Positions 37,401-46,225 of a DNA stretch of 64,000 bases are shown here, one piece after another. The stretch is taken from positions 2,480,001 to 2,544,000 of the forward strand of contig NZ_CP135079.1 of NCBI RefSeq assembly GCF_032121415.1, given 5' to 3'. The DNA comes from Streptomyces parvus. Its GTDB lineage: Bacteria > Actinomycetota > Actinomycetes > Streptomycetales > Streptomycetaceae. A program made the translations under genes and the position numbers. A model generated the notes under the pieces. It was not told the origin of the DNA. It did not search any database and was given only the letters and a program-made list of their open reading frames with translations. Every line of letters begins with the position of its first letter. Position 1 is the first letter of the stretch.

Positions 37401-37903
37401 CGGCGGAAGACCTTGTTGCAGGCGATGCGGTCGCCGAGCAGGATCCAGTCGCGGGTGACATGGGTGGCGGGGCGGGCCTTCTCCATCGGCTTGCGGAACA
37501 TCGGGGACTGTTCGAGATCCCCGTCGGCCCGCAGCCGCAGGACGTTGCCGGTGGCGAAGTCGGAGCCGGAACGGTCGAGTTCGGCCAGCATTCGGGCGTA
37601 CGCGCCGGGCGGGACGACGTCGTCGCTGTCGACGAACGTCAGGAACTCCGCGTCGGGATGGGCTTCACGGACTCCGGCGTTGCGGGCCGCGCCGAGCCCG
37701 GCGTTCTCCTGTCGGAACAGCCGGAAGCGCGGATCCCGTTCGGTGAACTCCTGGGCCAGCGACGGGCCGTTGTCCGTGGAGCCGTCGTCGACGAGGACGA
37801 CCTCCAGGTCCGGCATGGTCTGCTCGGCGAGCGAGGACAGGCAGGCACCGAGGTACTCCTCGACGTTGTAGAGGGGGACGACGACGGTGAGTCGGGGTGC
37901 CAT
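34451..37903 (-). CDS. Bifunctional GT2 glycosyltransferase / TagF-like polymerase
   Basis: The protein has 1150 residues from ATG 37903, with GGAAGGA upstream. The GT2 domain (1-330) is intact: LTVVVPLYNVEEYLGACL, VLVDDGSTDNG, FLTFVDSDDVVPPG, NKVFRRTFW. A middle region (about 380-760) has two beta-rich segments with repeated hydrophobic-strand patterns, perhaps carbohydrate binding. The TagF-like domain follows, with both catalytic His present (QTWHGTPLKRIG; LVRRHYLVGG) and VTDYSSVMFDF. It has the full set of residues to add a sugar and to transfer an alditol- or sugar-phosphate, so it is a candidate polymerase of the wall glycopolymer. It is the first gene of a coupled three-gene operon. 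Confidence 0.9.
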   Translation of the reverse strand: MAPRLTVVVPLYNVEEYLGACLSSLAEQTMPDLEVVLVDDGSTDNGPSLAQEFTERDPRFRLFRQENAGLGAARNAGVREAHPDAEFLTFVDSDDVVPPGAYARMLAELDRSGSDFATGNVLRLRADGDLEQSPMFRKPMEKARPATHVTRDWILLGDRIACNKVFRRTFWDEHAFAFPTGVLYEDIAVVLPAHFLARSVDVVEEPVYHWRDRDGSITTRRAVPRGIRDRVTAVTTVSGFLAERGATPDAAEAKRRYDAHALSGDLWLFIEALPDGDAEFHEAFLEHAGAFASTVEPDVFASLPLHLRVKWQLIRERRLPELLALLADEKKDRDTFHVRGLLRPRAHHPAVRDPLPPAATALTAADLPVHAHLTEAVWRDGLLHLTGYAYVRNAPGGAPRLGWLRSGKRLIPLRLRPVGGDEATARSGRSLHRYDRAGFTATVDPRRLAGKAGGNRTTWKAEAVVVGAGRPRRGPMRLVGTPAPPAVTYTDERTRIVPVLAGNKLELRTERVTAVLTRQSAVEDAVRLEVKVLGDSGPVALRLTEWRTKETREFALRGSLGSRAADIPLSAFRGEDDIWGVQLVGEGGPLTVAARSDGQDGRYALPGGREVYAAPNPSGDLVLTERAVQPVVTSAVWEGTGELVLEGGFPEPTDAAHELVLRHSGHQEEAVVEVERGEGGGFRAVIAPAAVEGPGGALPLAEGRWYLFLRTPGERDPQAYRPLRLGTPLHSTLPRQRHEGGRDFTLQRRHHDRLVLESGSALPAVDRGPYGQRVRRERYAAVRAVAPAATRPTVLYSSYDGRQFSDSPRAVHRELAARETDIEHLWVVRDQQAAVPDGVRPVALHSAEWYQAMARSRWIVTNTHLPEWFERADGQCVVQTWHGTPLKRIGRDLAGTPHADAAYMASMERRSAQWSVLVSPNSFSTPVLRRAFGYGGEVLECGYPRNDLLYASDRAKVAAAVRERLAIPEGRRVILYAPTWREDQPRKGGRYAPDLHLDLEHAREVLGGDHVLLVRRHYLVGGTVPDTDFVRDVSRHPDVGELLLIGDVLVTDYSSVMFDFAQTGRPMLFHTYDLAHYRDTLRGFCFDFEHRAPGPLIPDSAGVVAALRDPEAATAGHREAYEQFREAFCDLDDGTAAARVVDRMLKGEQA

Positions 37904-38069
37904 CGCAACGCACGATCCTTCCGGGGACTTGGGCTTCGGGGGCGCGGGGAGGGCCCGCCGGGGGCCATGGGGTACAACCCGCGCCGTGGTCACCGGTCAC
38001 CCGAGGGGGTCCGTTCGGGTGACGGGAGGGGCGGAGTCGGGCGCCCGGGGGCGCACCGGTGACGCGTTC

Positions 38070-38099
38070 GAGCCCCGTACCGGGGAGGGCACGGGGCTC
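38070..38099 (-). terminator. Hairpin downstream of the TylF-like methyltransferase gene
   Basis: There are 9-bp perfect arms GAGCCCCGT/ACGGGGCTC with a 12-nt loop, 30 bp after the stop at 38130. It separates the methyltransferase genes from the 37903 operon. Confidence 0.55.
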
Positions 38100-38129
38100 G
38101 GGGCTCGGCAAGGCCGCGAAGGACGCGGG

Positions 38130-38999
38130 TCAGGGCTTGACGGCGATCCGGCCCTCGTCCATGCGGAGCAGGAGGAGCCGCTCACCGGTCTTCTCCAGGA
38201 ACTCGTCCACCGCCTGCCGCGATCCCTGCCAGTAGCCGTAGTCGTCGATCAGGAGGACCCCGCCCGGGACCAACCGGTCGTAGAGGTGCTCCAGTTCATG
38301 CTTCGTGGAGGCGTACCAGTCGGTGTCCAGGCGCAGGATCGAGATCTGCTCGGGGGCCTGCCCGGGGACGGTGTCCTCGACCCGGCCCCGCACGTAGTGC
38401 ACGCGCTCCTTCGGGTACGGGACGTGCTCGAAGCCCGCCTTGACGTCCTCCAGGGACGCGACCGCCCAGATCGGCCGGTCCTTGCCCTGGGCGTCCAGGA
38501 GTTCCTGGGCCGGCCGGCCGTCGCGCCGCAGGTCCTCGGCGGTGGGCGGGGTCATCCCCTCGTACGTGTCGAAGAGGTACAGGTCGCGCTCCATCTCCCC
38601 GACGGACAGCAGGGTCCGGGCGCACGCCTGCATCGAACCGCCGCGCCAGACACCGCACTCGACGATGTCGCCGGGGATGTTGTGCCGGGCGATGTAACGG
38701 GTGGCGAGGATGAAGGCGTTGAGCCGCTCCGGCGAGGTCATCGAGTACGGCTTGACCGCGCGGATGATGTCCTTCGCCTCGTCGTCGTAGTCCGCCGGGA
38801 ACGCGAGGGCGGGCTTCTTCGCCGTGGGCTTCGGGGCGGGTACGGGGGCGGCCGGTGCCGGTGCGGGACCGGCGGGGGATGTGCGGGCGGCGGGCACCGT
38901 GACCCGCCTGAGCTGGTATCCGGTGAGCTGCTGAAGGACGCCGTTGACGGCGTTGCGCCAAGCCATGCCCCGGGACAGTACGCGCGGTTTGCGGCTCAT
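38130..38999 (-). CDS. TylF/MycF-type O-methyltransferase
   Basis: The protein has 289 residues from ATG 38999 behind GAAAGGTGAC. After a Pro/Ala-rich linker (residues 38-62) the TylF family core runs from about 75: GDIVECGVWRGGSMQACAR is the family's SAM-binding motif, and ILRLDTDWYAST with LLIDDYGYW supplies the metal-binding acids. Family members methylate sugar hydroxyls, often 3-OH, in a Mg-dependent way. In this locus the target is probably a sugar of the wall polymer; 3-O-methylgalactose has been reported in Streptomyces wall polymers, as far as I recall. The next methyltransferase gene lies 11 bp upstream, so both are co-transcribed. Confidence 0.9.
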   Translation of the reverse strand: MSRKPRVLSRGMAWRNAVNGVLQQLTGYQLRRVTVPAARTSPAGPAPAPAAPVPAPKPTAKKPALAFPADYDDEAKDIIRAVKPYSMTSPERLNAFILATRYIARHNIPGDIVECGVWRGGSMQACARTLLSVGEMERDLYLFDTYEGMTPPTAEDLRRDGRPAQELLDAQGKDRPIWAVASLEDVKAGFEHVPYPKERVHYVRGRVEDTVPGQAPEQISILRLDTDWYASTKHELEHLYDRLVPGGVLLIDDYGYWQGSRQAVDEFLEKTGERLLLLRMDEGRIAVKP

Positions 39000-39010
39000 G
39001 TCACCTTTCG

Positions 39011-39799
39011 TCAACCTGCCATTGATTCCGGTGAGGCTCCGGGGGCGGAGGCCGGGGCCGACGCGGGGGACGGTTCGGACGCGGGCTCGGGTACGGGGGC
39101 GGCGGGCCTGCCGCACCGGTCGCGGCCGTCCACCGGCCGGGGCAGCGGGACGTCGTCCACGCCGCCGACCCGGTTGGCCCACCACACCGCGGATTCCCGG
39201 ACGACGAACATCGTCAACCGGGGGTAGCGCCGCGGCTTGCGGAAGACGCCGACGGAGTCGCCCCAGTAGGCGGCCGTCTTGTCGATGGCCCGGTAGTCGT
39301 GCCAAATCCCCCTCTGCGGGGGGAAGTCGGTGTATGCCTCGACCAGGTCGAGCCGGGAGTGGGCGGCGAGGGCGCGGAATCCGTCGGGGTAGTAGCGCCA
39401 GCAGTCCTGCGCGTCGTGGACATGGCCGCGCGAGGGGGCGGTGATGAACGCGTGTCCGCCGGGCTTCAGGACTCGGGCGATCTCCAGCATCGACGCCCAG
39501 AAGAACGGGATGTGCTCGAACGCCTGCCCGGAGAGGACGACATCGGCGCTGTTGGAGCGGGCGGGGATGCGGTAGGGCTTCTTCATCACCGCGTCGACGT
39601 TGGGGCCGTCCTGGACGTCGACCCCGAAGTAGTCGATGGAGTGCCCGGCGAGGAGCGCCCGGTGGGTACGGGTCTGCTTGCCGGAGATCCGCGACCCGAG
39701 GTCGACGACCCGGTAAGCCCCGTTGCCGGAGGCAGGCCCTTCGACGGGCAGATACTCGTTGATGCAGAGTTCCATCTGCTCGTAGGCGGACCGGTGCAT
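39011..39799 (-). CDS. Class I SAM-dependent methyltransferase
   Basis: The protein has 262 residues from ATG 39799 (MHRSAYEQMELC), chosen over an upstream frame start because GGGAGAC precedes it. The SAM-binding motif I is YRVVDLGSRISG (about residues 29-40), motif II DYFGVDVQDGPNVD, and the post-motif SADVVLSGQAFEHIPFFW...IARVLKPGGHAFI is typical of Methyltransf_11. The C-terminal 35 residues are Pro/Ala/Ser-rich. It lies between the stand-alone TagF-like gene (upstream) and the TylF-like gene (11 bp downstream). It probably methylates the same glycan or its lipid-linked precursor. The exact acceptor is unknown. Confidence 0.87.
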   Translation of the reverse strand: MHRSAYEQMELCINEYLPVEGPASGNGAYRVVDLGSRISGKQTRTHRALLAGHSIDYFGVDVQDGPNVDAVMKKPYRIPARSNSADVVLSGQAFEHIPFFWASMLEIARVLKPGGHAFITAPSRGHVHDAQDCWRYYPDGFRALAAHSRLDLVEAYTDFPPQRGIWHDYRAIDKTAAYWGDSVGVFRKPRRYPRLTMFVVRESAVWWANRVGGVDDVPLPRPVDGRDRCGRPAAPVPEPASEPSPASAPASAPGASPESMAG

Positions 39800-39943
39800 G
39801 GACGTCTCCCAACATCGCGGGGTGAGCGAACTGTTGGGCACAACGACCGCGCGGGGCGGAGGAACCGGCGCCGGGCGCACGAATGGGCCATCCGGGTGGC
39901 GGGCCCGGCCTCGCCCCACTCGGCCGGGGACCGCGTCTCCTAC

Positions 39944-41137
39944 TCAGGCCGGGGCGAAGAACCGCCGTACGACGCGCTCCGCCGCGTGCCCGTCGTCGTA
40001 CGGGCAGAACCGCTCCCGGAACGCGGTGCGAAGCGCGGCCGATTCCGGGGAGCGCCACCGCCCCGTCCGGAACACGTCCACCAGCTCGTCCGAGGTGGTG
40101 GTGACGGGACCGGGGGTGTCGCCGGGGAGACCGGAGAGCAGGTCGAAGTAGGTCCCGCGCGCGGCCCGGTAGGCGGCCCAGTCGGGGGCGTGGACGATGA
40201 TCGGGCGGTCCAGGCAGGCGTAGTCGAAGATCAGGGAGGAGTAGTCGGCGATCAAGGCGTCCGCGGCCAGGCACAGTTCCTCGACCCGGGGGTGCCCGGT
40301 GACGTCGATGACCCGCCCCTCCCCCGCCGCGTCACAGGTCCCGGCGGACCGCCCGTAGAAGTAGTGCGCGCGCACCAACACGACGTGATCGGGGCCCAGT
40401 CGGCGTGACAGCCGCTCCGGGTCGAGGTCGGGGGCGAAGCCGTCGCGGTAGTCGCGATGGGTCGGGGCGTGCAGCAGGACGGTCTGCCCCTCGCCGATGC
40501 CGAGGCCGGCGCGGATCTTCGCGATGTCGTCGGCGGTGGCGGTGAAGTAGACGTCGTTGCGCGGGTATCCGAGGTCGAGATGTTCGTAGGACGTGCCCTG
40601 CGGGGCCGGGTAGACGCGGTCCCAGACCTCGGTGGTGTGCGGGTTGGCGGAGAGGCTGAAGTCCCACTGGCCGACATGGTCGAGGATCTTGCCGAAGTCG
40701 GTCTTCCGGGCGAGGGCGGGGTAGGCGCGCTGGTCGAGCCCCATGGTCTTGAGCGGGGTGCCGTGGTGGGTCTGGAGATAGCGCTGACCGGGCCGTTTGG
40801 TGAAACCCCCGGGAAAGCTGGAGTTGTTGACCAGGTAGGTGGCGGTGGCCATGGCCCGCCAGTAGGGGCGCGAGCCCTCGATGACGTACGGCACACCGGC
40901 CGGCATCCGGTCGCGGTGCCGGGACGAGACGACCCACACGCCCCGGATGTGCGGGACCAGTTCGCGGGCCTTGGCGTGGATCGCGGCCGGGTTGCAGGCG
41001 ACGCCCCGGTTCCAGTACGCCCCGTAGACCGCGAGGTTCGGGTCGAGCGGGCGGCGCAGGTCGGTGCGGTAGACGGCCCGCATGGCCTGCCGACGGACGA
41101 ACCGCTTGACGGAAGCTGCGGAGGGTCGGGTGGGCAT
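39944..41137 (-). CDS. Stand-alone TagF-like CDP-glycerol glycerophosphotransferase
   Basis: The protein has 397 residues: only the TagF-like domain, with no GT2 part. A basic, amphipathic N-terminus (VKRFVRRQAMRAVYRTDLRR) could attach it to the membrane, as in TagF/TagB. Catalytic motifs are complete: LQTHHGTPLKTMG, VLVRAHYFYG and IADYSSLIFDYACLDRPI. It may act as the priming transferase (TagB-like, one unit) or as a polymerase. It is divergent from the 1221-residue fusion gene at 41239 and begins a likely operon with the two methyltransferases. Confidence 0.9.
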   Translation of the reverse strand: MPTRPSAASVKRFVRRQAMRAVYRTDLRRPLDPNLAVYGAYWNRGVACNPAAIHAKARELVPHIRGVWVVSSRHRDRMPAGVPYVIEGSRPYWRAMATATYLVNNSSFPGGFTKRPGQRYLQTHHGTPLKTMGLDQRAYPALARKTDFGKILDHVGQWDFSLSANPHTTEVWDRVYPAPQGTSYEHLDLGYPRNDVYFTATADDIAKIRAGLGIGEGQTVLLHAPTHRDYRDGFAPDLDPERLSRRLGPDHVVLVRAHYFYGRSAGTCDAAGEGRVIDVTGHPRVEELCLAADALIADYSSLIFDYACLDRPIIVHAPDWAAYRAARGTYFDLLSGLPGDTPGPVTTTSDELVDVFRTGRWRSPESAALRTAFRERFCPYDDGHAAERVVRRFFAPA

Positions 41138-41238
41138 GGCAGCCGAGCGTAGTCGCGGGGCCGGGGAACGGGCGGCCCGCGTTCACCCGTTCGGGGCAGC
41201 GCCGGTGACCCCGGGAGCCGCCCTCTGTTGACCAGGAC

Positions 41239-44200
41239 ATGAAGCCCCCCCTCCTCAGCGTCGTCGTCCCCGTCCACAACGTCGAGGTCTATCTGGAGGA
41301 CTGCCTGCGGTCGGTGGCGGAGCAGACCCTCGACGCGATCGAGGTGGTGGTGGTCGACGACGGTTCGACGGACGGCAGCAGCCGGATCGCGGCGGAGTTC
41401 GCCGCCCGGGACGAGCGATTCCGCCTGGTCCGGCAGCCGAACGCGGGCCTGAGTGCGGCCCGCAACACCGGCGTCCGGCACACCACGCCCACCGTCCCCT
41501 ACCTGGCGTTCGCCGACAGCGACGACATCGTCGTGCACGACGCGTACGAGAGGATGACGGCCGCGCTGGAGTCGAGCGGTTCCGACCTGGTGACCGGCAA
41601 CGTGTGGCGGCTGACCGGGCAGGGGCGGCAGCAGGCCTGGCAGTACCGCTGGCTGACGGGCCCCCGGTCGCGTACGCACATCACCCGGGATCCGCGGCTG
41701 CTGGCCGACCGGGTGGCGTGGAACAAGGTGTTCCGGCGGTCTTTCTGGGACGCGCACGGCTTCGCCTTCCCCGAGGGCAGGCTGTACGAGGACACCCCGG
41801 TGATGATTCCCGCGCACTATCTCGCCGGCTCGGTCGACGTCCTCGCCGAGCACGTCTACTACTGGCGGGTGCGGGAGGGCTCGATCACCCGGCGGCGTAC
41901 GGACGTCACGGGCGTCCGGGACCGGATCGCCGCGTGCGAGCAGGTCAGCGCGTTCCTGGGCGACCGGGACGCGGCGCAGCGGCGGGCGTACGACGCGTCC
42001 TGCCTCCGGGACGACTTCGGCTACTTCCTGGACGGCCTGCCGATGGGCGGTGAGGCGTACCGGACGGCGTTCCTGGAGGGCGCGGGGGCCTTCGTCGACC
42101 GGGCGGGGACCGGGGTGCTGGAGGGGTTGCCGGTGGAGCTGCGCATCAAGTGGCAGCTGGTACGGGAACGACGCCTGGCGGACCTGCTGGCGGTCCTCGC
42201 CTTCGAACGGGCCAACGGGGCGGGTACGTTCGCCGTGGAAGGGCTGCCGGGGCGACGTCGGGCGGTGTACCCCGGCGTGCGCGGCGCGAGCGCCCGGCTC
42301 GCGCGCACGGACATCCCGGCGGTCGCACGGCTCCTGGAGGCGCGGTGGGGCGCGGACGGGAAACTGCGGCTGCGCGGGTACGCGTATCTGCGCAACCTCC
42401 CCGCGGGGTCGGCGCACCGGCGGCTGACGGCGGGCATGGTCCGGGCGGAGCGGGGCCGTCGGGTGCGGCCGGTGCCGGTGCGGTCCGTTCCCGCACCCGA
42501 GGCGACGGTGGACTCCGGTCAGGAGCTGCACGGCTACGACCACGCGGGCTTCGAGATGGTCCTCGACCCGGAGAGGCTGCCCGCGACGGCGGAGGGCGAC
42601 GGCTGGCTGGTGGGCCTGGTCCTCGCCGCCCCCGGAACGGTCCGCCGGGTCGCGGTGCGCGCGCAGGACGCGGGCGCGGACCAGCCGCTGGTGCACGACC
42701 TGGGCGACGGGCGGCGCGCGGTGCTCGACTTCCGGGGCGGCCGGCTCCGGCTGACGGTGTCGCGACTGCGGGCCCGGGCCGAGGAACACCGAACGGTCGC
42801 CGTCGGGACGGCGGGGGCCTACCTGGACATCGCGGGCCGCCTCTTGCACGGGACGGCGGGGCCCACGGCACTGGTGCTGACCCGTGAGGGCGACGAGGGC
42901 GGCGAGGAACGCTTCTGCCCGGTGGCGTATGGGGAGGGGCCCGGGCCCGACGGTGGCGCACCCCGGCCGGAGGGGGGTACATCCCGGCCTGACGGGGTCA
43001 CGTTCACCGTGCGCGTGCCGCTCGCCGAACTCGCCGCCGTGCCGCCCGCCGTGCACCGGGCCCCCCGTGAGGTCGAGGCGGTGGGCGGGACGCGGTGGCA
43101 GGTCCGGCTGCTGCTCGGCGACGGCACCCGCGTCCCGCTGCCCGCCGCCCCGGACCTGCCGCCACCCGCGTACCCGGACCCTGCGGGCGATCTCGTGCTG
43201 GACCTGGCGGTGCCGCCGTACGTGGACCGGGTGGACCCCACTCCGGAGGGGGGCCTGCGGATCTCGGGGACGTACGCCCTGGCGGATCCGGGGGCGGGGG
43301 CGGGGACGGCGGACGCGTCCGGCGGACATCTCGTCCTGCGCCACGAGACGCTGCACGAGGTGGTCCCGATCGCGGAGGCCGGGACGATCGACGCGGCGGA
43401 GGGGGGCGGCTCGCGGGGCGGTCCCGGTGCTCCGCGCACCCCGGGCACCCACCCCGCCCTCCGCTTCTCCGCGCTGATCGCCCCGCCGCTCCCGGAGGGC
43501 CGCTGGGAGGTCCGCCTGGGCGACCGTCCCGTCCGCGTCCTCGGTTCCGCCGCCGCTCAGCTGCCCTGCGGCGGGGGCGAGAACGCGCTGCGCCTGGAGC
43601 GGCGGCACGGCGACCGGCTGTCCGTCGTCGTTCCGCCCGACCTCCCGGCCGCCGGGCGGAGCGCGTACGGCAGACGGCTCCTGCGCGCCGCGCACCACCC
43701 CGACCAGCGCACGCCCGGCGCGCCCCGTATGCTCCCGCTCCCCTCCGACCGGCGCACGCCCGGCACGTCCCGCACCCCGCGCACGCCCTCGCCCTCGCTC
43801 CGCGACACCGTCCTCTACGCGGGCGGCGACTCCCCGCGCGCCGTCCACGCCGAGCTCCTGCGCCGGGGCACGGACGCCGAGCACCTGTGGGTCACCGGTA
43901 CCGCCCCCGGCCGCACCACCCACGTCCCGTCCGGCGCGCGGGCCGTCCCCCTGCACAGCGCCGCCTGGTACGAGGCGCTGGCCCGCTCCCGCCGGATCGT
44001 CACGGACGAACAGCTGCCCGCCTGGTTCGAGCGGCGGCCGGGGCAGACGGTCGTCCAGACCTGGCACGGCACCCCGCTCGGCCGGTTCGGCTCCGGTCTG
44101 GCGGACTCCCTCTACGCCGACCACCAGCACCTCGCCACCCTGCCGCAGCGGTCGGCCCAGTGGTCGGTACTGATCTCCCCGAGCCGCTTCGCCACCCCCT

Positions 44201-44904
44201 TGCTGCGCCGGTCGCTGTCGTACGAGGGCGAGGTGCTGGAGGCCGGGTCGCCCGCCAACGACGTGCTGTTCCCGCCGGTACGGGAGAAGGCCGCCGAGGA
44301 AGTACGGCGCGGGCTCGGGATCCCGCAGGAGCACCGCGTCGTGCTGTACGCCCCGACCTACCGCGACCACCTGGCCCACCCCCCGTCCGCCTCCCCCGAG
44401 CGCGCGGCCCCCGGCCCGTACCGCTGGGACCCGGCGCTCGACCCGCACGCCCTGGCCCGGGCGCTCGGTCCCGGTCACACGGTGCTGGTGCGCCGCCACC
44501 CCCGGGTCACCGGCAGCGTCCCGGCCGGGCCCGGCGTGCTCGACGTCTCGCACCACCCCGGGGCGGCGGGGCTGCTCCTGATCGCCGACGTCCTGGTGAC
44601 GGACTACGCGGGGCTGGTGTTCGACTTCGCACTGACGGGCCGGCCGATGCTCTTCCACACGTACGACCTGGAGCACTACCGCGACACCGTGCGCGGCTTC
44701 TGCCTGGACTTCGAGACCCGGGCGCCGGGGCCGCTGCTGGTCACGACGGACGAGGTGGCCCAGGCCCTGCGCGACACGGGCACGACGGCGGCCCGGCACG
44801 CGGACGCGTACGAGAGCTTCCGCCGCGACTACTGCGACCTGGACGACGGCGGCGCGGCGGCCCGGGTGGCGGACCGGCTGCTGGCGGACGCGGAGCAGGC
44901 CTGA
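41239..44904 (+). CDS. Bifunctional GT2 glycosyltransferase / TagF-like protein
   Basis: The protein has 1221 residues from ATG 41239. The GT2 domain is intact: LSVVVPVHNVEVYLEDCL, VVVDDGSTDGS, AFADSDDIVV, NKVFRRSFW. A long middle region (about 370-840) is low in conserved motifs and includes several Pro/Arg/Thr-rich stretches. The TagF-like domain has TWHGTPLGRFG (His kept, family Lys replaced by Gly) and LVRRHPRVTG (His kept), but the nucleotide-site motif reads VTDYAGLVFDF instead of DYSS, so activity or donor choice may differ from its relatives. It is closest in layout to the 1150-residue protein at 34451. Two paralogues of this size imply distinct linkages in one polymer or two polymers. 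Confidence 0.87.
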   Translation: MKPPLLSVVVPVHNVEVYLEDCLRSVAEQTLDAIEVVVVDDGSTDGSSRIAAEFAARDERFRLVRQPNAGLSAARNTGVRHTTPTVPYLAFADSDDIVVHDAYERMTAALESSGSDLVTGNVWRLTGQGRQQAWQYRWLTGPRSRTHITRDPRLLADRVAWNKVFRRSFWDAHGFAFPEGRLYEDTPVMIPAHYLAGSVDVLAEHVYYWRVREGSITRRRTDVTGVRDRIAACEQVSAFLGDRDAAQRRAYDASCLRDDFGYFLDGLPMGGEAYRTAFLEGAGAFVDRAGTGVLEGLPVELRIKWQLVRERRLADLLAVLAFERANGAGTFAVEGLPGRRRAVYPGVRGASARLARTDIPAVARLLEARWGADGKLRLRGYAYLRNLPAGSAHRRLTAGMVRAERGRRVRPVPVRSVPAPEATVDSGQELHGYDHAGFEMVLDPERLPATAEGDGWLVGLVLAAPGTVRRVAVRAQDAGADQPLVHDLGDGRRAVLDFRGGRLRLTVSRLRARAEEHRTVAVGTAGAYLDIAGRLLHGTAGPTALVLTREGDEGGEERFCPVAYGEGPGPDGGAPRPEGGTSRPDGVTFTVRVPLAELAAVPPAVHRAPREVEAVGGTRWQVRLLLGDGTRVPLPAAPDLPPPAYPDPAGDLVLDLAVPPYVDRVDPTPEGGLRISGTYALADPGAGAGTADASGGHLVLRHETLHEVVPIAEAGTIDAAEGGGSRGGPGAPRTPGTHPALRFSALIAPPLPEGRWEVRLGDRPVRVLGSAAAQLPCGGGENALRLERRHGDRLSVVVPPDLPAAGRSAYGRRLLRAAHHPDQRTPGAPRMLPLPSDRRTPGTSRTPRTPSPSLRDTVLYAGGDSPRAVHAELLRRGTDAEHLWVTGTAPGRTTHVPSGARAVPLHSAAWYEALARSRRIVTDEQLPAWFERRPGQTVVQTWHGTPLGRFGSGLADSLYADHQHLATLPQRSAQWSVLISPSRFATPLLRRSLSYEGEVLEAGSPANDVLFPPVREKAAEEVRRGLGIPQEHRVVLYAPTYRDHLAHPPSASPERAAPGPYRWDPALDPHALARALGPGHTVLVRRHPRVTGSVPAGPGVLDVSHHPGAAGLLLIADVLVTDYAGLVFDFALTGRPMLFHTYDLEHYRDTVRGFCLDFETRAPGPLLVTTDEVAQALRDTGTTAARHADAYESFRRDYCDLDDGGAAARVADRLLADAEQA

Positions 44905-44995
44905 GCCCTTCCGGGCCCGTCGCACGGAACACCCCGGAATCCCTCGGACGAGTGGCGGCGGGGAGAACGGGCCCACCGCACGGAACCCATGAGGT

Positions 44996-46219
44996 GTGCC
45001 CCTCTTCTCCGCTGCATCCGCCGCGTCCTCCGCCGCCGACCTCCCGCCCGCCGCGACCGCAGGCGAGGGGGCCGAGAAGGCTGCCCGGCCGCCCCTGTGG
45101 CTGCCGTCCCCGTACCTCGTGCTGGGCGGCCTGCTGTGGGCGGTGCTGTCGGCGGCGGCCTGGCAGGCTCCGCTGTGCTGCGAGGCCGGGCTCCAGGCGG
45201 CGGTCGTCGAACGGCTGCGGGTGAACCTGCTGCACCCGGCGTTCCCGATGACCGACCTGCCCGCCGTGGCGAGCGCGCACTACTCCCCGTACGCGCTGCT
45301 CCAGGGGCTGGCCGCCCGCGCCACCGGGCTCTCCGGCCCGTCCGTCGTGGCGCTGGCCGCGTCGGTGAACCTGCTGCTCCTGCTCAGCGGGATCGGCCGG
45401 CTGACCCGGCTGCTGACCCCGAACCGCTGGGTACCGGTGCTCCTCCTCGTACCGCTGGGCCTGATCCACTGGGCGGACCCGGCCCGCTGGAGCGCGCCGA
45501 CCACGTTCGCGGTCGCGGTCACCCTGCATCTGTGGGCCTGGACCGGCCGCGTGGCCGCTTGGATCGCCGAACCCGGCGATCCGGCGCCCCGCCGGACGCC
45601 CCGGTGGTTCGAGGCGGCCGGCATCGGGGGGCTGCTCGGGCTCGTCCTGCTGGTCCACCCGCAGACGGCGATCGGCGCGGCGATCGGATGCCTCGCGCTG
45701 ATCGCGTTCCGGACGCGGACCCGGATCCGGCCGGCCGTGTGGCGGTGGGCGTTCGCCGTGGTGTGCGCGGTGGCCTTGGCGGCGCTGTGGCCGTACTACA
45801 ACGGGCTCACCGCCCCGCGTGTCCCCACCGACAGCCTGACGACAGCGCCTCCGGCGGCCGAGGGCGTGAAGGCGGCCGGGGAGCCGTACGCCTGGGCGAC
45901 CGCGTACGTGCCCCCGGGCGAGGTGGTCCTGACGGACAGCCGTCCGGCGATGTACGCGCTGGCCGGGCACGGGGCGTACGTGCTGGCCGACGCCCTGCCG
46001 GACGCGGGGCTCGCGACCACGGAGCGGCGGGAGCGGAGCCGGGCGGTGGCCGCCTACCTCGACACCTCGACCCCGCAGGGCCGCCGGGACGGGATCACCG
46101 CCCGGTACGGGGTGCGGTGGCTGCTGCTGACCCGCCACCAGCGGCTGCCGGAGAACGCGACGGTGCTGGCGTTCAGCCCGCGCACGGGCGAGGTGCTGGC
46201 ACGGGTGGCGGCGGGCTGA
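44996..46219 (+). CDS. Polytopic membrane protein, possibly a shortened GT-C-like enzyme
   Basis: The protein has 407 residues from GTG 44996, preceded by GAGG. About seven hydrophobic segments are followed by a C-terminal soluble part (EVVLTDSRPAMYALAGHGAYVLADALP; GVRWLLLTRHQRLP). Long Streptomyces relatives of this kind usually have more membrane helices before that soluble part. Here LWPYYNGLTAP is followed almost at once by a polar linker, so an internal stretch may be missing. I recognise no catalytic motif. Its place between the TagF-like fusion gene and the exporter suggests a membrane step in wall-polymer assembly, for example sugar transfer from a lipid donor on the outer face. Confidence 0.65.
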   Translation: MPLFSAASAASSAADLPPAATAGEGAEKAARPPLWLPSPYLVLGGLLWAVLSAAAWQAPLCCEAGLQAAVVERLRVNLLHPAFPMTDLPAVASAHYSPYALLQGLAARATGLSGPSVVALAASVNLLLLLSGIGRLTRLLTPNRWVPVLLLVPLGLIHWADPARWSAPTTFAVAVTLHLWAWTGRVAAWIAEPGDPAPRRTPRWFEAAGIGGLLGLVLLVHPQTAIGAAIGCLALIAFRTRTRIRPAVWRWAFAVVCAVALAALWPYYNGLTAPRVPTDSLTTAPPAAEGVKAAGEPYAWATAYVPPGEVVLTDSRPAMYALAGHGAYVLADALPDAGLATTERRERSRAVAAYLDTSTPQGRRDGITARYGVRWLLLTRHQRLPENATVLAFSPRTGEVLARVAAG

Positions 46220-46225
46220 GGATTC

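Noticed and set aside
40252..44976. 1500-codon minus-strand frame opposite the GT2/TagF-like gene
   Set aside because: It is an Arg/Gly/Pro-rich mirror frame; the plus strand shows clear GT2 and TagF-like motifs.
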